NCBI GenBank assembly: GCA_022787085.1
Contig: JALFVE010000056.1
Span: 1 to 64,000 of the forward strand
DNA length: 64,000 nt
From: Oscillospiraceae bacterium
GTDB lineage: Bacteria > Bacillota > Clostridia > Oscillospirales > Ruminococcaceae
Reading direction: 5' to 3'
Shown piece after piece: positions 42,484 to 50,871 of this stretch (position 1 is the stretch's first letter; every line of letters starts with the position of its first letter). The notes below the pieces were generated by a model. It did not search any database and was not told the origin of the DNA. It saw only the letters and a list, made by a program, of their open reading frames with translations. The position numbers and the translations under genes are program-made.

Positions 42484-44256
42484 TCATATTGCCTGAGCCA
42501 TACACAGCTTGTAGTAAAGACCCTTTTTCGCCATTAGCTCCTCATGAGTACCCGATTCGGCAATTCCCTTGTCGGATATGTACATTATCCTGTCGCAGCT
42601 TCTGATGGTAGACAGACGGTGGGCAATGATAAACGATGTCCTGCCCTTGAGAAGATGGTCGATCCCGTTCTGGATATATCGCTCGGTTTTGGCGTCGATG
42701 GAGGAGGTCGCTTCATCGAGAACGAGTATTCTCGGGTCTGCAAGGATAGTTCTTGCAAATGCGATCATCTGCTTTTGTCCCTGGGACAGCGATGAACCTC
42801 GCTCCTTGACGATAGTATCATAGCCCTTTGGCATTTCGCTGATAAATTCGTCTGCTCCGACTATTTTGCAGGCTGCCCTGATCTCCTCATCGGTGGCATC
42901 TAATCTGCCGTAGCGGATATTGTCACGGATAGTTCCGCTGAAAATAACGCTGTCCTGAAGCATTATTCCCATCTGGGAACGGAGGGATTTCAGAGTTACA
43001 TCGGAAATATCCTGTCCGTCTATAATCACCTGTCCGCCGTTCAGATTATAGAATCTTGAGATCAGATTTACGATTGTCGTTTTTCCTGCGCCTGTGGGTC
43101 CCACCAGTGCTATGCTCTGTCCCGCCTTAACATCAAAGGACAGATCTTCAAGAATATTCACGCCGTCCTCATAGCCGAAGGTTACATTTTTGAAGGATAC
43201 GTCTCCCTTGATCTTGGGCATTTCCGAGGCATTCTCCTTGTCGGTGACGGTTACAGGCTCGTCCATAGTCTCAAATATTCTTTCAAGGTATGCTATCGTA
43301 TTCACAAAGGTATTATAAAGATTTGAAAGGTTCATTATGGGCTGCCAGAAGCGTCCCGAATAGCCTGTCATTGCGACGATAGTTCCCACTGTGATACCCG
43401 CCTGAGGACCAAGAGCCAGCAGTCCAACGAGATATATGGCTCCGCTTACCCATATGGATATATTATCCGCCACAGGCCACACTGCATTGGAAAAGTAAAT
43501 CGCCTTCATCCAAGCCTTGCGGTATTCAACTGAAAGCTTGTCAAAAATAGCTTCGTTTTCCTGCTCTCGGGTAAAGCTCTGGGTTATGCTTACACCCACA
43601 AGTCCCTCATGGAGATATGCATTGAGATTGGAGGATTTGTTTGAAACCCTCTGCCAAGCTCTGCGCTGTGCTTTTTTGATGGCAAACATGAAAAACAGGA
43701 ATATGGGCATTCCCGCAAGCACCACCAGCGCCAGCTGCCAGCACACGATGAACATGAACACTATAATGAACAGGATATTGAAAAGCTCCAGAACAAAGGT
43801 GATAAGTCCGTTTGTAAGCAGGTCGGAAACACTGTTTACATAGTTAATTACTCTTGTCAGAATCTTTCCGTGAGGACGGGTATCGTAATATTCAAAGGGG
43901 AGCTTCTGAAGATGCTCGAAAAGGTCCTTTCGGATATCGTAGATCATATCCTGTCCAGCCTTCGTCATAATGCGGGCACGGATAGTTGAAAAAGCCACGC
44001 TGATTACAATCGTAAGAAGCAGGAACACAGAAAGGATAATCAGCTCTGATTTATTTCCTTCGGGAATGGTAACATCCAATGCTCTCTGAGTTATTAAAGG
44101 AGCAAGCAGACCGATAACTGCGGCAAAAATACTCAGCACCATTGAAATGATGACCTGCTTTTTATATCTGCCCACATATTTCAGGGCTCGCTTAAAGTGC
44201 CGTATGTCAAAGGGGCTTTCAAGCTCTTCGTCAACGTCGAATTTATTTCTTGCCAT
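42484..44256 (-). CDS. ABC exporter subunit (canonical ATPase half)
   Basis: The 590-residue type IV ABC exporter has six transmembrane helices in residues 1-330 and an ATPase domain with Walker A GPTGAGKTT, signature SLSQGQKQM, and Walker B ILVLDEATSSID with the catalytic Glu. It forms a heterodimer with the upstream gene's product (18-base gap). Such pairs export drugs, lipids or peptides; the substrate is not evident. Confidence 0.9.
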   Translation of the reverse strand: MARNKFDVDEELESPFDIRHFKRALKYVGRYKKQVIISMVLSIFAAVIGLLAPLITQRALDVTIPEGNKSELIILSVFLLLTIVISVAFSTIRARIMTKAGQDMIYDIRKDLFEHLQKLPFEYYDTRPHGKILTRVINYVNSVSDLLTNGLITFVLELFNILFIIVFMFIVCWQLALVVLAGMPIFLFFMFAIKKAQRRAWQRVSNKSSNLNAYLHEGLVGVSITQSFTREQENEAIFDKLSVEYRKAWMKAIYFSNAVWPVADNISIWVSGAIYLVGLLALGPQAGITVGTIVAMTGYSGRFWQPIMNLSNLYNTFVNTIAYLERIFETMDEPVTVTDKENASEMPKIKGDVSFKNVTFGYEDGVNILEDLSFDVKAGQSIALVGPTGAGKTTIVNLISRFYNLNGGQVIIDGQDISDVTLKSLRSQMGIMLQDSVIFSGTIRDNIRYGRLDATDEEIRAACKIVGADEFISEMPKGYDTIVKERGSSLSQGQKQMIAFARTILADPRILVLDEATSSIDAKTERYIQNGIDHLLKGRTSFIIAHRLSTIRSCDRIMYISDKGIAESGTHEELMAKKGLYYKLCMAQAI

Positions 44257-44274
44257 AAAAAGTCACTCCTTTTG

Positions 44275-46017
44275 TCAGGTCTGGAGGTCGTAGACCTCAC
44301 GGTAGTAGCCCTTGCGGCTGATAAGCTCCTCATGGGTGCCCATATCCTCGATCATGCCGTCACGAAGAACGATGATCTTATCGGCGTCCTTTGTGGAGGA
44401 TATGCGCTGGGCTATGATTATTTTCGTGCATTTGAAATCAAGGCTTCTGAGACTGTTCTGTATGTATTTTTCTGTCTCCATATCGACCGCCGATGTGGTA
44501 TCGTCAAGAATAAGCACAGCAGGCTTCACAGCAAGAGCACGGGCAAGAGATATTCTCTGCTTCTGTCCTCCCGAAAGTCCCACTCCCCTCTCGCCGATAA
44601 TTGTATCATAGCCGTCGGAGGTCTTGCGGATAAATTCGTCGGCGGCTGCAAGAGAAGCATAGGAATGAACGTCAACCTCGGACATGGAGCTGTTTCCGAA
44701 AGCAATATTTCCCTCAATCGTATCGGAGAAGAGCAGAACGTCCTGAGATGCAACTCCGATGTTTTTTCTGAGCTGGCTGAGCTTCAGCATACGGACATTC
44801 TCGCCGTCCACCATAACCTTGCCCTTGTCTGCGTCATACATACGGGAAATAAGGTTTATCAGAGTGGTTTTTCCCGAGCCCGTGGGACCCATGACTGCAA
44901 CGGTCTCGCCGGGATTGATCTTAAACGATATATCCTTTAAAACGGGATTTTTCTTATTATAGGAGAAGGAAACGTGATCAAATTCAACTGCTCCTTCAAA
45001 GCGTCCGCTCTTGTCAACTGCATCGGAGCGGTCAACGATAAGGGGACGGGAGTAATATACCTCGATTATCTTGTTGAGAGACGCAACAAATCTCTGGAGA
45101 TCGTTTACGATATTTCCGAGCATCCTCATGGGGTTGGACATTGTCCAGATAAGTCCAGAAAAGGCTGTGTATTCACCCACCGTAATTCTGCCGCTTATCA
45201 CGAACATTCCTCCTGCAAGAAGCTGGACAACAGTAAGTCCCTGAGCGGAAACTTCAATAAATGGGAAAAATTTGAGCCACAGAAGCGAAGCGGCTTTGTT
45301 TGCGGCGGAATACTTTTTATTCTGCCTGTCAAACTTTTCCTCCTCGAAATCCTCTCGTGCAAATGCCTTGATGACCCGATTTCCAGAGATGTTTTCCTCG
45401 GCGCCCGTATTCATTTCCGAGAGCCTGTCTCTCTGCTCGACATACTTTGGACCGATGACCTTTTTGAATGCCATCGTTATCGCAAAGATCACAGGAGTGA
45501 GAGCTATCATGCACAGCGCCATGAGCCAGTCTATCGAAAAGAAGAACACTACCGAAGCGGTGTAAAGAACAAAACATTCAAGAATTGCCTTGATTATCCA
45601 TGCGATAGAGTGACGAACCATATCCAGGTCGCCGCTGAGACGAGTCATAAGGTCGCCTGTGCGGTTTTTGTCAAAGAAATCAGCGTCCTGCTTCTGAACA
45701 TTGGCGAAAAGGTAATTGCGGACTCTGTAAATTATTCCCTGAGAAGCCTTTTCGTAGCAGATTCCCGATGAATATGTAAAAATCGTCCTGAGAAGGGTAA
45801 AAGCTATCATGGCGATTATCAGTGCGATAAGTCCGTTTGGATTTGACGAAAGATTTTCTGCAGCATTCTCTCCGTAGATGTATTCGTCCACTATCCTGCT
45901 GCTGTAATGAGGCGTGATGATGTACATGGACTGACAGATAACGGTCATACAAAGAGCTGTTATATAAACTGCACGATAGCCCTTCAGATTCTCCCACAGC
46001 CATTTTATCTGAAACAT
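44275..46017 (-). CDS. ABC exporter subunit (degenerate ATPase half)
   Basis: The 580-residue half-transporter has six helices and Walker A GPTGSGKTT, with signature GLSGGQKQR. Walker B reads VLILDDTTSAVD: Asp replaces the catalytic Glu, the mark of the non-hydrolysing site in asymmetric heterodimeric exporters. It is the first gene of the pair and is divergent from the gene at 46315. Confidence 0.9.
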   Translation of the reverse strand: MFQIKWLWENLKGYRAVYITALCMTVICQSMYIITPHYSSRIVDEYIYGENAAENLSSNPNGLIALIIAMIAFTLLRTIFTYSSGICYEKASQGIIYRVRNYLFANVQKQDADFFDKNRTGDLMTRLSGDLDMVRHSIAWIIKAILECFVLYTASVVFFFSIDWLMALCMIALTPVIFAITMAFKKVIGPKYVEQRDRLSEMNTGAEENISGNRVIKAFAREDFEEEKFDRQNKKYSAANKAASLLWLKFFPFIEVSAQGLTVVQLLAGGMFVISGRITVGEYTAFSGLIWTMSNPMRMLGNIVNDLQRFVASLNKIIEVYYSRPLIVDRSDAVDKSGRFEGAVEFDHVSFSYNKKNPVLKDISFKINPGETVAVMGPTGSGKTTLINLISRMYDADKGKVMVDGENVRMLKLSQLRKNIGVASQDVLLFSDTIEGNIAFGNSSMSEVDVHSYASLAAADEFIRKTSDGYDTIIGERGVGLSGGQKQRISLARALAVKPAVLILDDTTSAVDMETEKYIQNSLRSLDFKCTKIIIAQRISSTKDADKIIVLRDGMIEDMGTHEELISRKGYYREVYDLQT

Positions 46018-46188
46018 ATTTAACTCCTCCCCCTTAAAATGAAAGCTGTTTTCTGTCCTTTGATATTATGCAGAAATTCATAAATTTACTTTTTTATTTC
46101 ATCTGCATGAGTGTTATTTTACACCATTTAAAAAGCTTTTCAATCGTTATTATGATAATAAAATATGAACAATTTTATTTCCTGTCGC

Positions 46189-46200
46189 TTAAACGTTTAA
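46189..46200. promoter_or_regulatory. LacI-type palindromic operator candidate
   Basis: TTAAACGTTTAA is a perfect 12-bp palindrome with a central CG, as in LacI-family operators, in the divergent region between the exporter pair and the gene at 46315. A second AGTTTAAAC lies next to it. The regulator is not encoded nearby. Confidence 0.35.
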
Positions 46201-46251
46201 TGAGTTTAAACATATTAGTCGGTATAAAGATATTTAACAAAATTCATACGG

Positions 46252-46280
46252 TTGACTTTGCTCGGATAATATGGTAAAAT
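46252..46280 (+). promoter_or_regulatory. Promoter of the gene at 46315
   Basis: TTGACT (46252-46257), 17 bp, TAAAAT (46275-46280). Confidence 0.7.
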
Positions 46281-46314
46281 AGTATCAGTTTACTTTGAAA
46301 GGACTTCTGATAAC

Positions 46315-46839
46315 ATGAGCAATAATGAAAAAAAGCCCCCCTTTTTTACAGAAAAAAGAAAGGGAATTGCAGCAATTATTTCTGTCGGAGCGGCAGTACT
46401 TTGGGTGTTTCTCTGGCTGGTATTCCCCATGGAATTTTACTCCCTTTTCTTTGCCTCCAATATCGGAAGCACCTTGTTTCTTGCGTCTCTTGCAGCGGCA
46501 GTGACATTTCCCGCCTGCTTTATCTGCACAAAGGTATTAAAAAAGGATATTTCCGTTCCGCTGCTGCTTTGTGTCAATATTATCGGAATGGTTGGCTGCA
46601 TTTTCCTATATTCTATATTCAGATATACAGCCATTTGGTGGCTCATTCTGGGACTTCTTGTTCATATGGCTGCGACTGCGGTTGTTTTCATAATTGCCCC
46701 TCAAATCAAGATAAACAGGATAAAAGAAAAAAAGGGCAGACTCATGTCCGCCCTTGCAGGTATAATTTGCACAGTCTGCTCAGACTGCGTTTATTTTCTG
46801 ATTTTCACAACGCTGCTTGAGATTTTCAGAGAGGATTGA
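46315..46839 (+). CDS. Small multi-span membrane protein
   Basis: The 174-residue protein has a basic N-terminus (NNEKKPPFFTEKRKG), then about five hydrophobic segments (19-40, 45-68, 78-100, 103-125, 145-168). A cytoplasmic basic loop (IKINRIKEKKGR) precedes the last helix. No family is recognised. It has its own promoter and terminator and is divergent from the ABC exporter. Confidence 0.7.
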   Translation: MSNNEKKPPFFTEKRKGIAAIISVGAAVLWVFLWLVFPMEFYSLFFASNIGSTLFLASLAAAVTFPACFICTKVLKKDISVPLLLCVNIIGMVGCIFLYSIFRYTAIWWLILGLLVHMAATAVVFIIAPQIKINRIKEKKGRLMSALAGIICTVCSDCVYFLIFTTLLEIFRED

Positions 46840-46859
46840 GTTTCATTTTACCCTTTATA

Positions 46860-46893
46860 CGCTGCTCCGTATTAGTTCGGGGCAGCGTTTTTT
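46860..46893 (+). terminator. Terminator after the gene at 46315
   Basis: CGCTGCTCC (46860-46868) pairs with GGGGCAGCG (46879-46887), then six T. Confidence 0.8.
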
Positions 46894-46898
46894 GCATA

Positions 46899-47048
46899 TT
46901 ATTCTTTCTCTATTCTGTTACATTTTTTTGAACAATCGGAGCAGCAGCCAGAACAGCCTCCTTTTTTATGTGAAACTATCATGTATCTTATTGCGCAGAA
47001 GAGCAGAAAAAACAATATTCCAAGAGCAAAATAATCAGCGAAAGTCAT
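46899..47048 (-). CDS. FeoB-associated Cys-rich membrane protein
   Basis: The 49-residue protein begins MTFADYFALGI after GAGGAGG; a longer frame would overlap feoB. One transmembrane helix is followed by a Cys-rich tail (KGGCSGCCSDCSKKC) with five Cys. This matches the small proteins encoded after feoB in many Firmicutes. It is probably a helper in ferrous iron uptake, binding iron or redox partners. Confidence 0.8.
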   Translation of the reverse strand: MTFADYFALGILFFLLFCAIRYMIVSHKKGGCSGCCSDCSKKCNRIEKE

Positions 47049-47061
47049 ATGTATTGCCTCC

Positions 47062-49068
47062 TCAGAAAAAAAGCATACCAACGTTATAAACCACAAAAGC
47101 GGCAAGCCATGCTGCAGCGCATTGGATCAGCACAAATGCCACCGCCGCAAAGTTTGAATTCATTTCCCGCTTCACCGCAGCCACCGCCGCAACGCAGGGG
47201 GTGTAAAGCAGTGAAAATACAAGAAAGCTTACCGCAGTCATAGGAGTGAACATTCCCTGTAAAATAGCGGGAAGCAGGTCTGTGGAGCCTGCACCCGAAA
47301 GCACAGACAGGGTCGATACAACCGCTTCCTTTGCGGAAAATCCCGTAATAAGCGCAGTAGAGATACGCCAGTCATTGAAGCCCAGCGGAGCAAATACGGG
47401 AGCAATTATCTTTCCGATAGCTGCAAGAAGGCTCTGGGAGCTGTCGGTAACGGTATTGAGCCTCAAATCAAAGGATTGCAGGAACCAGATTATAACAGAA
47501 GCAACGAAAATAACGGTGAATGCTTTTGTCAGAAAGTCCTTAGCCTTGTCCCACATAAGAAGAAGAACGCTTTTGAGAGAGGGCAGGCGGTAATTCGGCA
47601 GCTCCATTACAAAGGGAACGGGCTTGCCTCTGAATTTAGTTTTGCTAAGAATCACTCCGTAAATTATTCCGCAGACAATGCCGAAAAAGTATAGGCATAC
47701 CATCACAAGAGCGCTGTGCTTCGGGAAAAATGCCATTGCAAAAACGGAATAAATGGGCAGCTTTGCGCTGCATGACATAAAGGGCGTGAGAAAAACTGTC
47801 ATTTTCCTGTCACGCTCGGAGGATAGTGTTCTCGTTGCCATAATTGCGGGAACGGAACATCCGAAGCCGATTATCAGAGGTACAAAGGAGCGCCCCGACA
47901 GTCCAATCTTTCTGAGCAGACTGTCCATAACGAAAGCAACTCTCGCCATATATCCGCTGTCCTCCAGCATTGAAAGAAAGAAAAACAGCGTCACGATGGT
48001 GGGAAGGAAGCTGAGAACGCTTCCGACGCCTGCAAATACCCCATCAATAATAAGGCTGTGGATAACGGGATTGAGTCCATATGCAGTCAGAGCGCTGTCG
48101 GCGGCGGCGGTCACGCTGTCAATGGCAGCAGACAGCAGATCGCTCAGAAATGCACCGATAACTCCGAAGGTGAGCCAGAAAACTGCGATCATTATAAGGA
48201 TAAACATGGGTATCGCAAGGTACCTGTTTGTAAGAATACTGTCAATTTTCAGACTTCGGATATGCTCCTTGCTCTCACGGCATTTAACCACCGCATGGCT
48301 GCAAACGTCCTCGATGAATGTATATCGCATATCGGCAATAGCAGCATTTCTGTCCATGCCTATTTCCGATTCCATTTCAGTCACGCTGTGCTCTATCATA
48401 TCAAGCTCGTTCGTATTAAGTTCCAGCATTTCGGTTATGGCGGGGTCAGCCTCGATAAGCTTTGTAGCGCAAAATCGTCTGCCAAGCCCTGCATTTTCCG
48501 CATGGTCTTCGATTATATGACATACTGCGTGGATACATCTGTGAACAGCTCCGCTGCAATAGTCAATTTTTTTAGGCTGAATACGCTTTTTAACAGTGTT
48601 CACAGCAGTCTCGATAAGCTCGTCAACTCCGTCATTCTTAGCTGCGGAAATTGGCACCACAGGAATACCGAGTCTCTGCGAAAGCTCGGAAATATCAATA
48701 GTACCGCCGTTGCTTCTTACCTCATCCATCATATTGAGAGCCAGAACCATGGGTATCTTCAGCTCGCTCAGCTGAAGAGTGAGATACAGACTTCTTTCAA
48801 TATTGGTTGCGTCAACGATATTGATGATTCCGTCGGGCTTTTCGTTTATCAGAAAATCACGGGTAACGATCTCTTCTATCGTGTAGGGGCGAATAGAATA
48901 TATCCCGGGAAGATCGACCACAGTGAAGTCTTTATAGCCTTTGACCACTCCGCTTTTCTGCTCCACAGTGACGCCCGGGAAATTTCCAACGTGCTGATTT
49001 GAGCCTGTAAGCTGATTGAAAAGAGTAGTTTTTCCGCAGTTCTGATTTCCCGCAAGGGCAAATATCAT
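47062..49068 (-). CDS. feoB: Ferrous iron transport protein B
   Basis: The start is taken at ATG 49068 (MIFALAGNQNCGK) after AAAGGA; the frame extends upstream, but only into non-homologous sequence overlapping feoA. The 668-residue protein has an N-terminal GTPase (G1 GNQNCGKTT, G3 DLPG, G4 NMMDE) and a C-terminal membrane domain with two Gate motifs and the LIIGFGCSVPAIMATRT segment. Confidence 0.95.
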   Translation of the reverse strand: MIFALAGNQNCGKTTLFNQLTGSNQHVGNFPGVTVEQKSGVVKGYKDFTVVDLPGIYSIRPYTIEEIVTRDFLINEKPDGIINIVDATNIERSLYLTLQLSELKIPMVLALNMMDEVRSNGGTIDISELSQRLGIPVVPISAAKNDGVDELIETAVNTVKKRIQPKKIDYCSGAVHRCIHAVCHIIEDHAENAGLGRRFCATKLIEADPAITEMLELNTNELDMIEHSVTEMESEIGMDRNAAIADMRYTFIEDVCSHAVVKCRESKEHIRSLKIDSILTNRYLAIPMFILIMIAVFWLTFGVIGAFLSDLLSAAIDSVTAAADSALTAYGLNPVIHSLIIDGVFAGVGSVLSFLPTIVTLFFFLSMLEDSGYMARVAFVMDSLLRKIGLSGRSFVPLIIGFGCSVPAIMATRTLSSERDRKMTVFLTPFMSCSAKLPIYSVFAMAFFPKHSALVMVCLYFFGIVCGIIYGVILSKTKFRGKPVPFVMELPNYRLPSLKSVLLLMWDKAKDFLTKAFTVIFVASVIIWFLQSFDLRLNTVTDSSQSLLAAIGKIIAPVFAPLGFNDWRISTALITGFSAKEAVVSTLSVLSGAGSTDLLPAILQGMFTPMTAVSFLVFSLLYTPCVAAVAAVKREMNSNFAAVAFVLIQCAAAWLAAFVVYNVGMLFF

Positions 49069-49105
49069 TTTTATCTCGGTCCTTTCTCGGATAATTTCAA
49101 AATAT

Positions 49106-49360
49106 TCATTTGCTTTGATTTTCGGATTTATCCGACTCAATGGGCATAATTGTGATCTGCTTTGCGTCCTCAAGGCGCAGTGTAAGCTCATATCCACGAA
49201 GATGTATTTCAATGGGATCGCCCATGGGAGCGGATTTCCGAACAGTGACCTGTGTTCGGGGTATCAGACCCATGTCCAGCAGACGGCAGCGCAATGCTCC
49301 CTCGCCGCCCACAGCGGTGATAACTCCGCTGCTGCCAATTGGAAGCTTATCCAAAGTCAT
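49106..49360 (-). CDS. feoA: Ferrous iron transport protein A
   Basis: The 84-residue SH3-like protein has the family's RLLDMGLIPRTQVTV and GDPIEIHLRGYELTLR segments. It assists FeoB. It is 38 bases upstream of feoB on the same strand. Confidence 0.93.
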   Translation of the reverse strand: MTLDKLPIGSSGVITAVGGEGALRCRLLDMGLIPRTQVTVRKSAPMGDPIEIHLRGYELTLRLEDAKQITIMPIESDKSENQSK

Positions 49361-49379
49361 ATTATCATTCCTTTAAAAA

Positions 49380-49395
49380 GTTAGTGTATTCTAAC
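49380..49395 (-). promoter_or_regulatory. Metalloregulator box candidate before feoA
   Basis: GTTAG-tgtatt-CTAAC is a 5-bp inverted repeat whose TTAG-N6-CTAA core resembles DtxR/IdeR half-sites. It lies 20 bases before the feoA start, a good operator position. No clear -10 or -35 boxes could be assigned. Confidence 0.4.
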
Positions 49396-49441
49396 ACCTT
49401 ATGAGTGAAATATCGGCGTAGCAGCCCCAAGCACTTTATGC

Positions 49442-50287
49442 TCATACAAGGCTGCACAATGCCGAAAAATAACCTTTATTTTTTAATATCCCAAAAGCCT
49501 TTTCTGCCAATTCTTCGGAATCAAACAAGCCGAATACCGCAGAGCCGCTTCCCGTCATGGAGTCTGCAGCCGCACCGTTTTCGGACATAATTCTTTTGAT
49601 ATCCACAACCTCTTCAAGACTTGTTACATCATCAAAAATATTGCGGCAGCAATCGGCAATAGCGTCAAGGGAACGAACACAGGAAAATTTTTCCTTTATT
49701 CCCTTAATGCCGATACCTGAGCCGAGAGAATCAATTTTCCCGAATGCCTCGGCTGTGCTGATGCCTGCTGTTCCCTTTCCGATAAGGACAGTCCCCGAAA
49801 TACGAGGCAAAGGTTCGATTATTTCGCCAATCCCTGTGCAATAGCCGCAGCCGCCCTTTAGACAAAAGGGAATATCAGCTCCAAGCTTCGCACCAATTGA
49901 GATAAGCTCTTCTTCGGAAAAGCCTGTATTAAAAAGCCTGTTCATTCCCGAAAGCACAGCGGCACCGTCAGCGCTGCCGCCTCCCATACCTGCCTCGGAT
50001 GGGATTTTTTTTATAATTTCTATGCTGACTCCCCCGTCTGATATTCCTGCTTTTTCAAAAAAGGCAGCAGCGCATTTATAAGCAATATTTTGCTCATTGC
50101 AGGGAATGAGAGGGTCGGAGCAGGATATATCTATCCCGCTTTTATCAGTTCTTGAAACAGTGACGATATCGCACAGCGATACCGTATGCATAACCGTCTC
50201 AAGAAGATGATATCCGTCCTTACGTTTTCCCGTAACATCAAGATAAAGGTTAATTTTTGCATTTGCGTTTATGGTAACGCTGTTCAG
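49442..50287 (-). CDS. ispE: 4-diphosphocytidyl-2-C-methyl-D-erythritol kinase (CTG start)
   Basis: Homology begins before any ATG: NSVTINANAKINLYLDVTGKRKDGYH is the family's first strand. The only possible start in frame is CTG at 50287, nine bases after AGGGAG; an ATG start at 50191 would delete this essential segment. The 281-residue length is normal. The ATP loop is PSEAGMGGGSADGAA, and SMTGSGSAVFGLF is the third GHMP motif. It acts in the MEP isoprenoid pathway. Confidence 0.9.
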   Translation of the reverse strand: MNSVTINANAKINLYLDVTGKRKDGYHLLETVMHTVSLCDIVTVSRTDKSGIDISCSDPLIPCNEQNIAYKCAAAFFEKAGISDGGVSIEIIKKIPSEAGMGGGSADGAAVLSGMNRLFNTGFSEEELISIGAKLGADIPFCLKGGCGYCTGIGEIIEPLPRISGTVLIGKGTAGISTAEAFGKIDSLGSGIGIKGIKEKFSCVRSLDAIADCCRNIFDDVTSLEEVVDIKRIMSENGAAADSMTGSGSAVFGLFDSEELAEKAFGILKNKGYFSALCSLV

Positions 50288-50302
50288 AGCAAGCCTCTCC
50301 CT

Positions 50303-50869
50303 TCAATAGATGTAAAAACCGCACACAAAGCACTCCTTCGGACAAAGCTTGTCAATAGAACGCACTTTTGAGGGAGTTTTCCTGTTTGAATATCTGTTGC
50401 ACACATCAAAGCCCTCGCCGTTATTGATAACAGTAACATAATGAAGCAGCGAGCGATTGGGCTTGTCCACCCAGTAGCACAGGATACCCACCTTAACGGC
50501 ACCCATTACCTTGACAAAATCTTCATAATCGGAGGCCTTGACCGCAGCGATACGGCACTTTCGGAAATAATCCTCCAGCTTGTTGGGGTCTGTTCCGAAA
50601 ATGCCCCATGTGTTAAGAGCATAGCAGTCAATACCCAGAGAAATAGTGTTAAAATCGGGATTGTGACCTGCCGCAAACAGCGCATTATATATGGCAATAG
50701 CACCGCAGCCGTTCATTGACATTCTCGCAATACCAAGCTTATGGCGTGATACGGCGCAGTTTTTCTGCCCGTTTATCAGTCCGAAAGCCTTTCTCATGTG
50801 AATGTTTTTTTCATAATTTTTCTTCGCAAGAGACGGTGCCTTCTCTAAAAGCTCATCAGCCGTAACCAT
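50303..50869 (-). CDS. Papain-like (C39-type) cysteine peptidase-like protein
   Basis: The 188-residue protein has no signal peptide. A papain-like triad is visible: Cys55 in SMNGCGAIAIYNAL, His143 in SLLHYVTV and Asn158 or Asp154 in GFDVCNRYSN, spaced as in C39 and related folds. It is six-Cys rich. It lies in the lrp-aminotransferase-ispE operon, 3 bases after the aminotransferase. A peptidase or transglutaminase role is inferred from the fold pattern. Confidence 0.65.
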   Translation of the reverse strand: MVTADELLEKAPSLAKKNYEKNIHMRKAFGLINGQKNCAVSRHKLGIARMSMNGCGAIAIYNALFAAGHNPDFNTISLGIDCYALNTWGIFGTDPNKLEDYFRKCRIAAVKASDYEDFVKVMGAVKVGILCYWVDKPNRSLLHYVTVINNGEGFDVCNRYSNRKTPSKVRSIDKLCPKECFVCGFYIY

Positions 50870-50871
50870 GG

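Noticed and set aside
46141..46250. A/T-rich stretch with repeated TTAAAC/TTTAAAC as a possible replication origin or MITE
   Set aside because: The repeats are few and consistent with a promoter-proximal operator; no DnaA-box cluster or terminal repeats were seen.
48058..49002. A 314-residue rightward frame over feoB
   Set aside because: Antisense to feoB, whose GTPase and membrane motifs are all intact.
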